Of a stretch of DNA of 64,000 nt, positions 25,681 to 33,691 are shown piece after piece (positions within the stretch are counted from its first letter, which is position 1; every line of letters starts with the position of its first letter). A program made the translations under genes and the position numbers. The notes beneath the pieces were generated by a model. The model searched no databases, was not told the DNA's origin, and was given only the letters and a program-made list of their open reading frames with translations. The DNA comes from Flavobacterium subsaxonicum WB 4.1-42 = DSM 21790. Lineage in GTDB: Bacteria > Bacteroidota > Bacteroidia > Flavobacteriales > Flavobacteriaceae. The stretch lies in the NCBI RefSeq assembly GCF_000422725.1, contig NZ_KE383911.1:62001-126000 (forward strand). Reading direction: 5' to 3'.

Positions 25681-26574
25681 ATGAAAATGAAATACTTTCT
25701 TTCAATATTCGCACTTTTATTGTTTATAACCTCCTGCAAAAAAGAGGCGGAAGAACAAACAATAGCGCAACCCGTAACCGATACCGTAACGGCACCCAAA
25801 CCTCAAATTGTGCCAACGGGCAATACCCGCACCATCATCGCGAACTTTATAGAGCGCAGGGACAGTATTAAAGTGCAGGTAAAGACGTTATCGCCTGAAA
25901 AGGCCAATGCTCTTTACGAAGCTTACAAAGTAGAAAACGACAGCGCTGTGCGTAAATTAGAGAAGTACGAAAGTAACATTACCGAAAATTACTACTCTTA
26001 TTTTACTGCCGAAGAAGGCCGACCCGTTAGCGCGCCGGACTCTATTCAGCGTAAGGTAAACCTGCTAAAAAGTGCCGGGCTTGAATTTTGGGAAATTGGC
26101 GAAGGCTATGTCGAGATTCGTACCGTGCACGACTTTTACTATTCTATCTTTAAAAACTACGTAACGCCCGATTATAAAGACTTTTTACAGCAAACGGCCT
26201 ATGAGGAAGATGACCTTTATTCTGCCGATGCCGGCATTGCCATACCATTCAAAGCCGTAGGCGAAAGGGTTATTTTTTGGGAGAATTACATTGCCCGATA
26301 CCCCAACAGCAAGCTTACACAAGAGGCTACAGAAAACTATAAAAGCTACCAGTACGATTATCTCTTCGGGCAGGACAACACCCCCACGGTAGAATCTACA
26401 GACAATTCCATCTATCCCGAAAATCTTTCGGAATTTAATAGCTTTATAAAAAAATACCCCAACAGTTTTACCTCAAAATTAGCGCAACAGGTTATCGATA
26501 ATAACGGCAAAAATTACGATGCCTTAAGGGTTGCCATACAAAAAGAGCAGGAAAAACATTTGCAACAAAAGTAA
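25681..26574 (+). CDS. Putative lipoprotein, unknown function
   Basis: 297 residues with a lipobox-like end of signal (LFITSCKKE), so Cys20 would be lipidated. The mature part is helical and charged, with an E-x-F/Y-rich region and repeated Y-P-N-S motifs (ARYPNSKLTQEA, KKYPNSFTSKLA) like those seen in TPR-like beta-barrel-assembly lipoproteins. Close behind the DUF58 gene and probably on the same transcript. The last A of its stop codon is also the first base of a 160-bp palindromic element. Confidence 0.7.
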   Translation: MKMKYFLSIFALLLFITSCKKEAEEQTIAQPVTDTVTAPKPQIVPTGNTRTIIANFIERRDSIKVQVKTLSPEKANALYEAYKVENDSAVRKLEKYESNITENYYSYFTAEEGRPVSAPDSIQRKVNLLKSAGLEFWEIGEGYVEIRTVHDFYYSIFKNYVTPDYKDFLQQTAYEEDDLYSADAGIAIPFKAVGERVIFWENYIARYPNSKLTQEATENYKSYQYDYLFGQDNTPTVESTDNSIYPENLSEFNSFIKKYPNSFTSKLAQQVIDNNGKNYDALRVAIQKEQEKHLQQK

Positions 26575-26733
26575 GAGCCTGTTTAAATTTTATTTTTGAG
26601 AATGGCTATAGGTTATTTTTGAGCGAAGCAAGGCAAATTTTTGAGGGATAGCAGCGCTATCATGATAAAATTTAACGCAGTTGCAGCCAAAAATAACCAT
26701 AGGCAAATTATTAATAATTTTTAAACAGGCTCT
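26574..26733. mobile_element. MITE-like 160-bp element with 14-bp terminal inverted repeats
   Basis: Ends AGAGCCTGTTTAAA and TTTAAACAGGCTCT are perfect inverted repeats. Inside, GGTTATTTTTG (near 26612) pairs with CAAAAATAACC, then AAATTTT with AAAATTT, then the hairpin GATAGCAGCGCTATC at the centre, so the whole element folds on itself. No ORF. Flanking target duplication is not obvious. Confidence 0.7.
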
Positions 26734-26795
26734 AAAAATGTTTATACATATTGTAACTTTGCCACTTTGATACTCTGCAACCCTGCCACTTAAAA

Positions 26796-27587
26796 ATGAA
26801 ACAAATTACAAGCTCGCAAAACCCTTACATAAAACAACTGGTACTGCTACAGGAAAAAGCCAAAGCCCGCAGGCAAACCGGCACTTTTTTAATAGAGGGC
26901 CAGCGCGAACTGCAACTGGCGCGCAAAGGCGGCTACCAAATTGAGACTGCATTGTTTGTGCCCGAACTAATTTCGGAACCGGAAGTAAAAAGCCTTGCCG
27001 GCCGCCAGACTGAGTTGATAGAAATTAGCCGAGAGGTATATCAAAAACTGGCGTACCGCGATACTACCGAGGGTGTTATTGCCGTTGCCCAGAGCAAAAG
27101 CCTTAGCCTTGCCGATTTACAATTGGGCGAAAATCCGTTGATTTTAGTGGCCGAAGCTACCGAGAAACCGGGTAATATTGGCGCCATACTGCGCACGGCC
27201 GATGCCGCCAAAATGGATGCCGTTATTATAGCCGACCCAAAAGGCGACCTGTATAACCCCAACATTGTACGATCGAGCGTTGGCTGCCTGTTTACCAACC
27301 AGATAGCTACAGGTAGTACCAATGAAGTAATTTCTTTTCTAAAATCAAAAAAAATAAGTATTTATTGCGCTACATTGCAGGATTCTGCGTTGTATCATGA
27401 GCAGGACTACACAACGCCATCGGCACTGGTTGTGGGCACAGAGGCTACCGGGCTAAGCCAGCCGTGGCGCGACGCCTCTACCCAGAATATTATTATACCT
27501 ATGCAGGGCGAAATAGACTCTATGAATGTAAGTGTAGCCGCAGCAATTTTGATTTTTGAAGCCAAAAGGCAACGCGGATTTAAATAA
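26796..27587 (+). CDS. SpoU/TrmH-family RNA 2'-O-methyltransferase
   Basis: 263 residues. The N-terminal ~95 residues form the substrate-binding domain (KARRQTGTFLIEGQREL). The C-terminal SPOUT domain has all three motifs: NIGAILRTADA (~128), VVGTEATGLS (~212) and IPMQGEIDSMNVSVAAAIL (~232-250). These enzymes use S-adenosylmethionine to methylate a ribose, most often in 23S rRNA (RlmB/TsnR type); the exact site cannot be inferred. Preceded by the MITE-like element and followed 12 bp later by two small secreted genes. Confidence 0.9.
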   Translation: MKQITSSQNPYIKQLVLLQEKAKARRQTGTFLIEGQRELQLARKGGYQIETALFVPELISEPEVKSLAGRQTELIEISREVYQKLAYRDTTEGVIAVAQSKSLSLADLQLGENPLILVAEATEKPGNIGAILRTADAAKMDAVIIADPKGDLYNPNIVRSSVGCLFTNQIATGSTNEVISFLKSKKISIYCATLQDSALYHEQDYTTPSALVVGTEATGLSQPWRDASTQNIIIPMQGEIDSMNVSVAAAILIFEAKRQRGFK

Positions 27588-27599
27588 CCAACAAACACA

Positions 27600-28118
27600 A
27601 TGAAATTACTCTACGTTTTATTTTTACTTGCCGGATGCAGCGCCTTTGCCCAGAATATTGAGGCACTTTCGTGGAAGGAGGCCCGCCTTAACAACCGCCT
27701 GGACCTTACGGTAACTAAAAAAGAGTACGAAAAACTATACCGCGTGCCCGATAGCCTTATGGCTCCCGAAGATGGCGAAACCTGCACTAAAGGCGACGTT
27801 AAAATGCTATACCACAAAGGTGCAAAATTCGAGCTGGTTAATGATGTGCTGAGTTTTAGGAGTATCGATTTTACCAAGAACAGCCACACTTTTTTATCGT
27901 TTAAGTACGATTGGTTCGACCATACTACCACCCTTAAAAGCTTTAGGAAAACGTATCCGGCAGCATCGGAGTTTATGGAAGATTTTATAGCGGCCGACGG
28001 CGATGTGTATGATATGATTAGCCTGCTGCCCAAAGATACCCCCGATAATTACGAATGGCTTTTTTACTTTAACAACGGCAAACTGGTTATGATAGAGTGC
28101 CTTTTTGTTTGCGAATAA
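27600..28118 (+). CDS. Secreted protein, first of two tandem paralogues
   Basis: 172 residues with signal peptide to A-F-A-Q. Aligns along its whole length with the next gene's product: shared N-N-R/K-L-x-L-T, E-T-C at ~65, VKMLYHKGAKFEL, a L-S-F-R-S-I strand, a TTLKSF helix and a C-terminal N-G-K-L-V followed by Cys. Two conserved Cys (E-T-C and the penultimate C) could form a disulphide. Family unknown to me. Confidence 0.75.
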   Translation: MKLLYVLFLLAGCSAFAQNIEALSWKEARLNNRLDLTVTKKEYEKLYRVPDSLMAPEDGETCTKGDVKMLYHKGAKFELVNDVLSFRSIDFTKNSHTFLSFKYDWFDHTTTLKSFRKTYPAASEFMEDFIAADGDVYDMISLLPKDTPDNYEWLFYFNNGKLVMIECLFVCE

Positions 28119-28136
28119 TTTTTTTAGTTACCCCCG

Positions 28137-28655
28137 ATGAAACTTTTACTTTACTTTTTATTTTTTACAAGCTTAACGGCACTGGCTCAAAACAACCAGG
28201 CTATTAACTGGGACGATGCCACTGTAAACAACAAGCTTACCCTTACTATTGCCAAACGCGATTTTGAGGCCATCTACAAAAAAGACTACACCCTAACCAA
28301 CCCTACCGAATTTGAAACCTGCGGCACGCCCGATGAGGCTAACGTAAAAATGCTGCATTATAAAGACGTTACTTTTGAGGTAGACAACAACATGCTTAAC
28401 TTCAGGAGCATTGTTTTCGACAGGAAGTTTACGTCTTCGTTTACGCATAAGGGCATCCGTTTCGACCAGAATACCACCTGGGAGGCCTTTTTAAAAACAT
28501 TCCCCGATTCAGAAAAAACAAAAGAAACAGAGGCACTTGCCGATGGCACCTACACCATTGTAACGGTACCCGAAACCCCTGCCGAAGGCGAATGGGAGTT
28601 TCGCTTTAAGGCCGGCAAGCTGGCAGCGGTACATTATATGTTTTCATGCTATTAA
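28137..28655 (+). CDS. Secreted protein, second of two tandem paralogues
   Basis: Also 172 residues, signal peptide to A-L-A-Q. It keeps the same framework as the upstream gene (VKMLHYKDVTFEVD, N-F-R-S-I, T-T-W-E-A-F, A-G-K-L-A and the two Cys), but identity by eye is only about one third, so the duplication is old. The genes are 18 bp apart and the cupin gene starts 1 bp after this stop, giving one probable transcript. Confidence 0.75.
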   Translation: MKLLLYFLFFTSLTALAQNNQAINWDDATVNNKLTLTIAKRDFEAIYKKDYTLTNPTEFETCGTPDEANVKMLHYKDVTFEVDNNMLNFRSIVFDRKFTSSFTHKGIRFDQNTTWEAFLKTFPDSEKTKETEALADGTYTIVTVPETPAEGEWEFRFKAGKLAAVHYMFSCY

Positions 28656-28656
28656 T

Positions 28657-29211
28657 ATGCAGCAGCCCAAAACGTATTACAACCCCATAAACGGCGAGCG
28701 CACCACCATACTGGAAAGTGCCGAGCAAACCGGCGGGGCCTATACGCATTTTGAAGTCACCTTAAAACCGGGAGGTGGCAATCCGCTGCACTACCACACT
28801 AAATTTACCGAAGAGTTTATGGCCATTAAAGGGCCGTTAGGCTTACAACAGGGCAAACAAACCATACACCTGCAACCGGGGCAAAGCCTGTTGGTACCCA
28901 TCCGCAGTCACCATCGCTTTTTTAACAATAGTGCCCAGGAAATAACCTTTAGGGTAAAGCTAACACCCGGCCAGCCCGGTTTCGAGAACTTTTTAAAAGT
29001 AATGTTTGGCCTTGTTAACGATGGGCAGACTGTTACCAAAAACCAAATCCCTAAAAATATTTACCACATTGCCGTAGTGTTTGTGTGGGGCGATACACAC
29101 CTTACCAATCCTTTTTTTAAGTGGTTCTCGCCTTTAGTGCTGCTGTTTTATAAACGTGCCGTAAAACTGGGTATTGATAAAATGTTGTTGAAAAAGTATT
29201 GTGGGGAGTAG
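28657..29211 (+). CDS. Cupin-domain protein
   Basis: 184 residues. A single cupin_2 barrel at ~20-110: motif 1 GGGNPLHYHTKFTEEF with two His and a Glu metal ligands, motif 2 PGQSLLVPIRSHHRF. The C-terminal ~60 residues include a hydrophobic stretch (FFKWFSPLVLLFYKRAVK) that might associate with the membrane. Substrate unknown. It starts 1 bp after the second paralogue, so probably the last gene of that operon. Confidence 0.82.
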   Translation: MQQPKTYYNPINGERTTILESAEQTGGAYTHFEVTLKPGGGNPLHYHTKFTEEFMAIKGPLGLQQGKQTIHLQPGQSLLVPIRSHHRFFNNSAQEITFRVKLTPGQPGFENFLKVMFGLVNDGQTVTKNQIPKNIYHIAVVFVWGDTHLTNPFFKWFSPLVLLFYKRAVKLGIDKMLLKKYCGE

Positions 29212-29228
29212 GTTTATCCGTATTTTTT

Positions 29229-29526
29229 GTCATTCTGACGAAGGAAGAATCTCTATAAAAATTTAACACCAATTTGTATCGTAAGGTTATTACACCGAGA
29301 GTCAAGCCTTTGGCGTAATGGGGTATGGCTGTATCTTACACAAAGGTTCGCAAAGAAGGCACAAAGATGCACAAGGCATAGGGTTTCAAATAGTAATCGT
29401 GGTATTCCATTTTTATGGATGAGACTGCCGCGGTCGTACCTCCCTCGCAGTGACGGCATGGGTACAGTTCGTATATCCTCTCCCATCTTCACGCACCGTC
29501 ATCGCGAGGTACGAAGCGATCTCATT
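29229..29526. repeat. Intergenic cluster of GTCATT-type palindromic repeats
   Basis: The ~430 bp before the arsR gene contain no gene but hold two members of repeat families common in Bacteroidota: GTCATTCTGACGAAGGAAGA at 29229, and a paired set at 29421-29456 (GAGACTGCCGCGGTCGTACC, then TCCCTCGCAGTGACGG) and 29496-29523 (CCGTCATCGCGAGG, then TACGAAGCGATCTC), which are inverted copies able to form a stem. A related palindrome is at 63808. Confidence 0.75.
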
Positions 29527-29614
29527 ATTTTATAAACATTACAGATCAGATTATCCCTTTCCACATTAACCTCTTCCCCCCAAACGTTAACGCGTTAGGC
29601 AATCAAAAAATAAA

Positions 29615-29626
29615 TTGATAAATTTG
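29615..29626 (+). promoter_or_regulatory. arsR-type gene promoter with overlapping candidate operator
   Basis: -7 box TAAATTTG at 29619-29626, 20 bp before the ATG. It overlaps TTGATAAAT (29615-29623), a 9-mer repeated exactly at 30037-30045 upstream of the SDR gene and nearly exactly (inverted) at 29943-29951. Confidence 0.45.
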
Positions 29627-29646
29627 CATTTTTCAATACTACCATT

Positions 29647-29922
29647 ATGAAACCTAAAGATATAGAGCGTATAAGCAAGGCATTGGGAGACCCCAACCGC
29701 CTGCGCATCATACAGGAAGTCAAAAAAAATACCTGCAGCACCCAATGTTCGCACATTGTAGATATGCTCGATCTGGCACAGCCATCGGTTTCGCACCACA
29801 TTAAACAGCTTATAGATGCCGGGCTGCTTATCGCCCAAAAAGACGGTCGAAATATTAGCTATAGCATAGATAAAGAGGTGCTTGGAGAGTACATCAGCTT
29901 TCTTAACCATTTAAAAGAATAA
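29647..29922 (+). CDS. ArsR/SmtB-family transcriptional regulator
   Basis: 91 residues, a single winged helix. KALGDPNRLRIIQEV opens the domain, the recognition helix is LAQPSVSHHIKQL, and the wing is QKDGRNISYSI. Two Cys (NTCSTQCS, ~30 and 34) sit where some family members bind metals or thiols, but the classical ELCVCDL metal motif is absent, so the inducer is unknown. It lies 165 bp upstream of an SDR gene on the same strand and candidate operators occur at both promoters. Confidence 0.9.
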   Translation: MKPKDIERISKALGDPNRLRIIQEVKKNTCSTQCSHIVDMLDLAQPSVSHHIKQLIDAGLLIAQKDGRNISYSIDKEVLGEYISFLNHLKE

Positions 29923-29942
29923 ATATTTATAGAAACATTTAA

Positions 29943-30045
29943 ATATATCAATTTATATTTATAGCTTTGTACCGTCAGGTTCAGTAGCACAAAAATCAGC
30001 TTTAAAAATTTAAAGCTTTTTTTAAACTAAAAAACATTGATAAAT
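29943..30045 (+). promoter_or_regulatory. SDR gene promoter region with candidate operators and a terminator-like hairpin
   Basis: -7 box TAGCTTTG at 29962-29969. Upstream, ATATATCAA at 29943 is the inverse of the arsR motif with one mismatch. About 30 nt downstream comes AGCTTTAAA / TTTAAAGCT followed by seven T (29998-30023), a terminator-like shape within the leader. TTGATAAAT recurs at 30037. Confidence 0.45.
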
Positions 30046-30086
30046 ATAAATATTTAAATATTTAATAACTACAAATTCAAACAATA

Positions 30087-30839
30087 ATGAGTTTAATCTT
30101 AAAAGGCAAAGTAGCCATAGTAACCGGAGCCTCTAAAGGCATAGGCGCCGGCATAGCAAAAAGTTTAGCCGCTGCAGGTGCCGCAGTAGCTGTTAATTAT
30201 GCAAGCAGCCGCGAGGGTGCCGATAAAGTTGTGGCACAAATAACGTCAGACGGTGGCCGTGCCCTGGCCGTACAGGGGTCGGTTAGTAATGCCAACGATG
30301 TTGCACGTATTTTTAACGAAACCAAAGATGCCTTTGGCCCAATAGATATTGTGGTTAACAACGCCGGCGTGTATAAGTTCGACGCGGTAGAAGACATAAC
30401 TTTAGAGGAGTTCAACCATCAATTCGCAATCAACGTATACGGCCCAATATTAACTACACAGGAGGCCTTGAAGCATTTTCCGTCGAGTGGCGGTAACATT
30501 ATCAACATCAGCTCGGTAGTAAGCATTAGCCCCGGCCCTAACAGTGCTATATACTCTTCTACAAAAGGTGCGTTAGACACCCTTAGCCGAGAACTGGCTA
30601 TAGAGCTGGCGCCAAGAAACATCCGTGTAAACGTGGTAGCCCCGGGTCTTACCGAAACCGAAGGTACAGAAACCGCCGGTATTAAGGGTTCTGATTTTGA
30701 AAGTACCATAATTGCCAACACCCCGCTTAAGCGTGCCGGCCAGCCCGACGACATTGCACGGGTGGTAACCTTTTTAGCGTCAGACGATTCGGCGTGGCTT
30801 ACCGGCGAGCGCATAAGCGCTTCGGGCGGGCTGCATTAA
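30087..30839 (+). CDS. Short-chain dehydrogenase/reductase (FabG-like SDR)
   Basis: 250 residues, classical SDR. Cofactor loop VTGASKGIGAG (~13), VVNNAGVYKF (~88), catalytic Ser in INISSVVS (~140) and YSSTKGAL (Tyr/Lys ~154/158). A small Ala/Arg/Ser cluster after strand 2 suggests NADP(H). Substrate cannot be named; similar proteins are labelled 3-ketoacyl-ACP reductase or glucose 1-dehydrogenase without evidence. Probably controlled by the adjacent ArsR-type repressor. Confidence 0.88.
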   Translation: MSLILKGKVAIVTGASKGIGAGIAKSLAAAGAAVAVNYASSREGADKVVAQITSDGGRALAVQGSVSNANDVARIFNETKDAFGPIDIVVNNAGVYKFDAVEDITLEEFNHQFAINVYGPILTTQEALKHFPSSGGNIINISSVVSISPGPNSAIYSSTKGALDTLSRELAIELAPRNIRVNVVAPGLTETEGTETAGIKGSDFESTIIANTPLKRAGQPDDIARVVTFLASDDSAWLTGERISASGGLH

Positions 30840-30859
30840 TCGTTAGCCATAAAATAACC

Positions 30860-30896
30860 AAAAAGGGGTTCGGGAAATTTTCCGCGCCCCTTTTTT
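30860..30896 (+). terminator. Terminator of the SDR gene
   Basis: AAAAAGGGG and CCCCTTTTTT flank an inner stem CGGGAAATTTTCCG, 20 bp beyond the SDR stop. Confidence 0.85.
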
Positions 30897-30970
30897 ATTT
30901 TGCAAAAGCCACGCAATCGGCAGCGCAAAACACTTGCATTTGTTAAACCTTTTACGTACTTTTAAAGCAG

Positions 30971-33205
30971 ATGAAAGATGATATGATTGAGATTGATATA
31001 GAACAGGAAAACAAGGCAATTGCCAAAGAATATAAGGAATTACTGCGCATAAGCTATCAAACGCTATCTGAAGACGATAAGAAACTGATACGCAAAGCTT
31101 TTGATGTGGCGGTAGATGCCCATAAAGACCAGCGCCGTAAATCGGGCGAGGCGTATATCTTCCACCCCATTGCGGTGGCCAAGATAGTCGCGTCTGAAAT
31201 TGGCCTTGGGGCAACCTCTATTGCCTCTGCCCTGCTGCACGATGTGGTAGAAGATACCGATATTACTGTGGAAGACATTAAAAAAATGTTTAACCCAAAA
31301 GTGGCACAGATAGTAGAGGGCCTTACTAAAATTGCACAGGTAAAGACCGACCAGGAAATATCGATGCAGGCAGAGAATTTCCGTAAGATGCTCCTTACCC
31401 TTAACGATGATGTTAGGGTAATACTTATTAAGCTGGCCGACCGCCTGCACAACATGCAGACTATGGAGAGCATGGCCGATTATAAGCAGGCCAAAATAGC
31501 ATCTGAAACCTTATACATTTACGCGCCCCTGGCCCACCGCCTTGGGCTGTACAACATTAAAAACCAGTTGGAAGACCTTGGCCTTAAATATACCGAACCT
31601 GCCGTTTATAACGACATTGTTGGTAAAATGAAGGAAACCAAAGAAGAGCAGGATGCTTACATAAAAGCCATATCTGATGTGCTTAAAACATCGCTGGACA
31701 GCGAGGGTATTGAATACACCATTAAGGGCAGGCCAAAATCCATCTACTCCATCCGACGTAAAATGATGGCGCAGGGCGTAAGTTTTGATGAAGTGTACGA
31801 TAAGTTTGCGCTCCGCATCATCTACAAATCCAATTCGCACGACGAAAAATTCATAGCCTGGAAAATATATTCTATTGTGACCGACCATTACCGCCCAAGC
31901 CCAAGCAGGCTGCGCGACTGGATCTCGTCGCCTAAATCTACCGGATATGAAGCCCTGCACATAACCGTAATGGGCCCTAAAGGCCGTTGGGTAGAAGTGC
32001 AGGTGCGTAGCGAACGCATGGACGAGGTGGCCGAAAAAGGCTACGCTGCCCATTACAAATACAAACAGGGCGCCAATACCGAAGAGCATGGGCTCGAAAC
32101 CTGGCTTAACCTGCTTAAAGAAGCTTTGGAAAACTCGGCATCTAACGCCGTAGATTTTGTGGAAGACTTTAAGCTGAACCTTTATGCTAAAGAAATTTAT
32201 GTGTTTACCCCTAAAGGGGAAATAAAGTCGCTACCCAAGGGTGCCACATCGCTGGATTTTGCATTCAGCATCCACTCAGAAATCGGTATCCGGACTCGTG
32301 GCACAAGGGTCAACGGCAAGTTAGTACCCCTAAACCATGTGCTAAACAGCGGCGACCAGGTGGAGGTTATAACATCGCAAAACCAAAAACCCAATTCGCA
32401 CTGGCTGGATTATGTTACCACGGCCCGTGCCAAGAATAAAATTAAGAATGTACTTAACGAAAACACCAAGCTTATTGCCGAAGATGGTAAAGAACTACTA
32501 ACCCGTAAGCTGCGCCACCTTAAAATTACCTTTAACGAGGCTACGGTAAACGAGTTGGTTAGCTATTTTAAGCTTAAAACCAGCCTGGACTTATTTTACC
32601 GCGTAGGCGTAGGTACAATTGACAACCAGCAACTTAAAGACTATGCCGCCCTTAAGAGCAATAGTTTTATGAACTTTTTTAAGGGCAAAATTAAACGCAC
32701 CCCTAACCTGCCACAGGAACAGGTGCAAAAAGAAGAGCTTAGCCGCAATTACGACCTGCTTGTTTTTGGCAAGAACGAAGATAAGCTGGATTATAAGCTG
32801 GCCAACTGCTGCAACCCTATTCCCGGCGACGATGTTTTTGGTTTTGTTACTATTAACGAGGGCATTAAAGTACACAAACGCGACTGCCCCAATGCCATAA
32901 GGCTGCAAAGCAACTACGCCTATCGTATTATCCAGGCCAAGTGGATAGACTCCAGCCAGGAAGAGTTTAAGGCTACCCTTAAAATTACGGGTATGGACTC
33001 CCTTGGGCTTACCAACGAGCTTACTAAGGTAATATCGGGCAACATGCACGTTAACATCCAGAGCATATCGCTTAGCGGTAACGCCGGTATTTTTAACGGG
33101 CAGCTAACGGTAGTGGTTCAAAACAACACCATCCTTAAAAAACTTATAGAAAACATTAGAAAAATAGACGGTATAGATAAGGTGACAAGGATTTATAATA
33201 ATTAG
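30971..33205 (+). CDS. rsh: Bifunctional (p)ppGpp synthetase/hydrolase (RelA/SpoT homologue)
   Basis: 744 residues with the complete long-RSH layout. HD hydrolase ~50-200 (HPIAVAKIVASE and active-site LLHDVVEDT intact), synthetase ~245-355 (GRPKSIYSIRRKM, GYEALHITV), TGS ~405-465 (VFTPKGEIKSLPKGATSLDF), a conserved-Cys region near 610 (NCCNPIPGDDVFGF), and a C-terminal ACT domain from ~665. Both catalytic halves look active, so it should make and degrade the alarmone. The leader has TACTTTTA 13 nt before the ATG with a TTG 20 bp further up. Confidence 0.96.
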   Translation: MKDDMIEIDIEQENKAIAKEYKELLRISYQTLSEDDKKLIRKAFDVAVDAHKDQRRKSGEAYIFHPIAVAKIVASEIGLGATSIASALLHDVVEDTDITVEDIKKMFNPKVAQIVEGLTKIAQVKTDQEISMQAENFRKMLLTLNDDVRVILIKLADRLHNMQTMESMADYKQAKIASETLYIYAPLAHRLGLYNIKNQLEDLGLKYTEPAVYNDIVGKMKETKEEQDAYIKAISDVLKTSLDSEGIEYTIKGRPKSIYSIRRKMMAQGVSFDEVYDKFALRIIYKSNSHDEKFIAWKIYSIVTDHYRPSPSRLRDWISSPKSTGYEALHITVMGPKGRWVEVQVRSERMDEVAEKGYAAHYKYKQGANTEEHGLETWLNLLKEALENSASNAVDFVEDFKLNLYAKEIYVFTPKGEIKSLPKGATSLDFAFSIHSEIGIRTRGTRVNGKLVPLNHVLNSGDQVEVITSQNQKPNSHWLDYVTTARAKNKIKNVLNENTKLIAEDGKELLTRKLRHLKITFNEATVNELVSYFKLKTSLDLFYRVGVGTIDNQQLKDYAALKSNSFMNFFKGKIKRTPNLPQEQVQKEELSRNYDLLVFGKNEDKLDYKLANCCNPIPGDDVFGFVTINEGIKVHKRDCPNAIRLQSNYAYRIIQAKWIDSSQEEFKATLKITGMDSLGLTNELTKVISGNMHVNIQSISLSGNAGIFNGQLTVVVQNNTILKKLIENIRKIDGIDKVTRIYNN

Positions 33206-33208
33206 ATC

Positions 33209-33610
33209 ATGAAGAAAACACTATTGCTGTTACTATTTTTTGCAGCACAAAATAATTTTTGCAATGCCCAGCAAAGTATCAAAAAAGGCGAAATAGAAGT
33301 TACCGAGAAGAATGTTTCTAAAAAATGGGTTTTAGAAGACATTATAAATCCGGAAAAAACAAAAGAAGAAATAGCCGAGCTTAAAGATATGCTAAGCTAT
33401 GTATGGCTAAAGTTTAATGAAGATAAAACCTATTCTAAAGATTTTATTATCGTGATAGACGGAACGTGGACTTTAGATAAAGACAAAAAAACAATTAACA
33501 CCACAGATAAAAAAGGTAAAGATACCTGGACAATACATTCGCTTACTAAAGACAGGATAACACTTTCTCTTAACGATTCAAAGCAAAAGGTAGTGCTTAA
33601 GGCAGGATAA
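33209..33610 (+). CDS. Small secreted protein, lipocalin-like
   Basis: 133 residues, signal peptide to C-N-A-Q. The remainder looks like the small lipocalin-like beta-barrels common in Bacteroidota: a KWVLEDI start, then a F-N-E-D-K-T-Y-S strand, a G-T-W-T-L-D-K-D turn and a final L-S-L-N-D. Starts 3 bp after the rsh stop, so probably on its transcript. Ligand unknown. Confidence 0.7.
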   Translation: MKKTLLLLLFFAAQNNFCNAQQSIKKGEIEVTEKNVSKKWVLEDIINPEKTKEEIAELKDMLSYVWLKFNEDKTYSKDFIIVIDGTWTLDKDKKTINTTDKKGKDTWTIHSLTKDRITLSLNDSKQKVVLKAG

Positions 33611-33664
33611 TAAGCCATTTATCTTAATCCGCAAGTTAGTATCATCACTTCAAAAAAATTAGTT

Positions 33665-33672
33665 TATCTTTG
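33665..33672 (+). promoter_or_regulatory. -7 box of the Fur-family gene
   Basis: TATCTTTG followed by C, 19 bp before the ATG at 33692; fits TAnnTTTG. It makes the alternative TTG start at 33677 unlikely because the transcript would begin around there. Confidence 0.6.
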
Positions 33673-33691
33673 CACATTGATTCATAAAACC

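Noticed and set aside
31511..32089. 192-codon ORF on the minus strand
   Set aside because: Fully inside the rsh gene, whose domains and codon pattern are clear on the plus strand.
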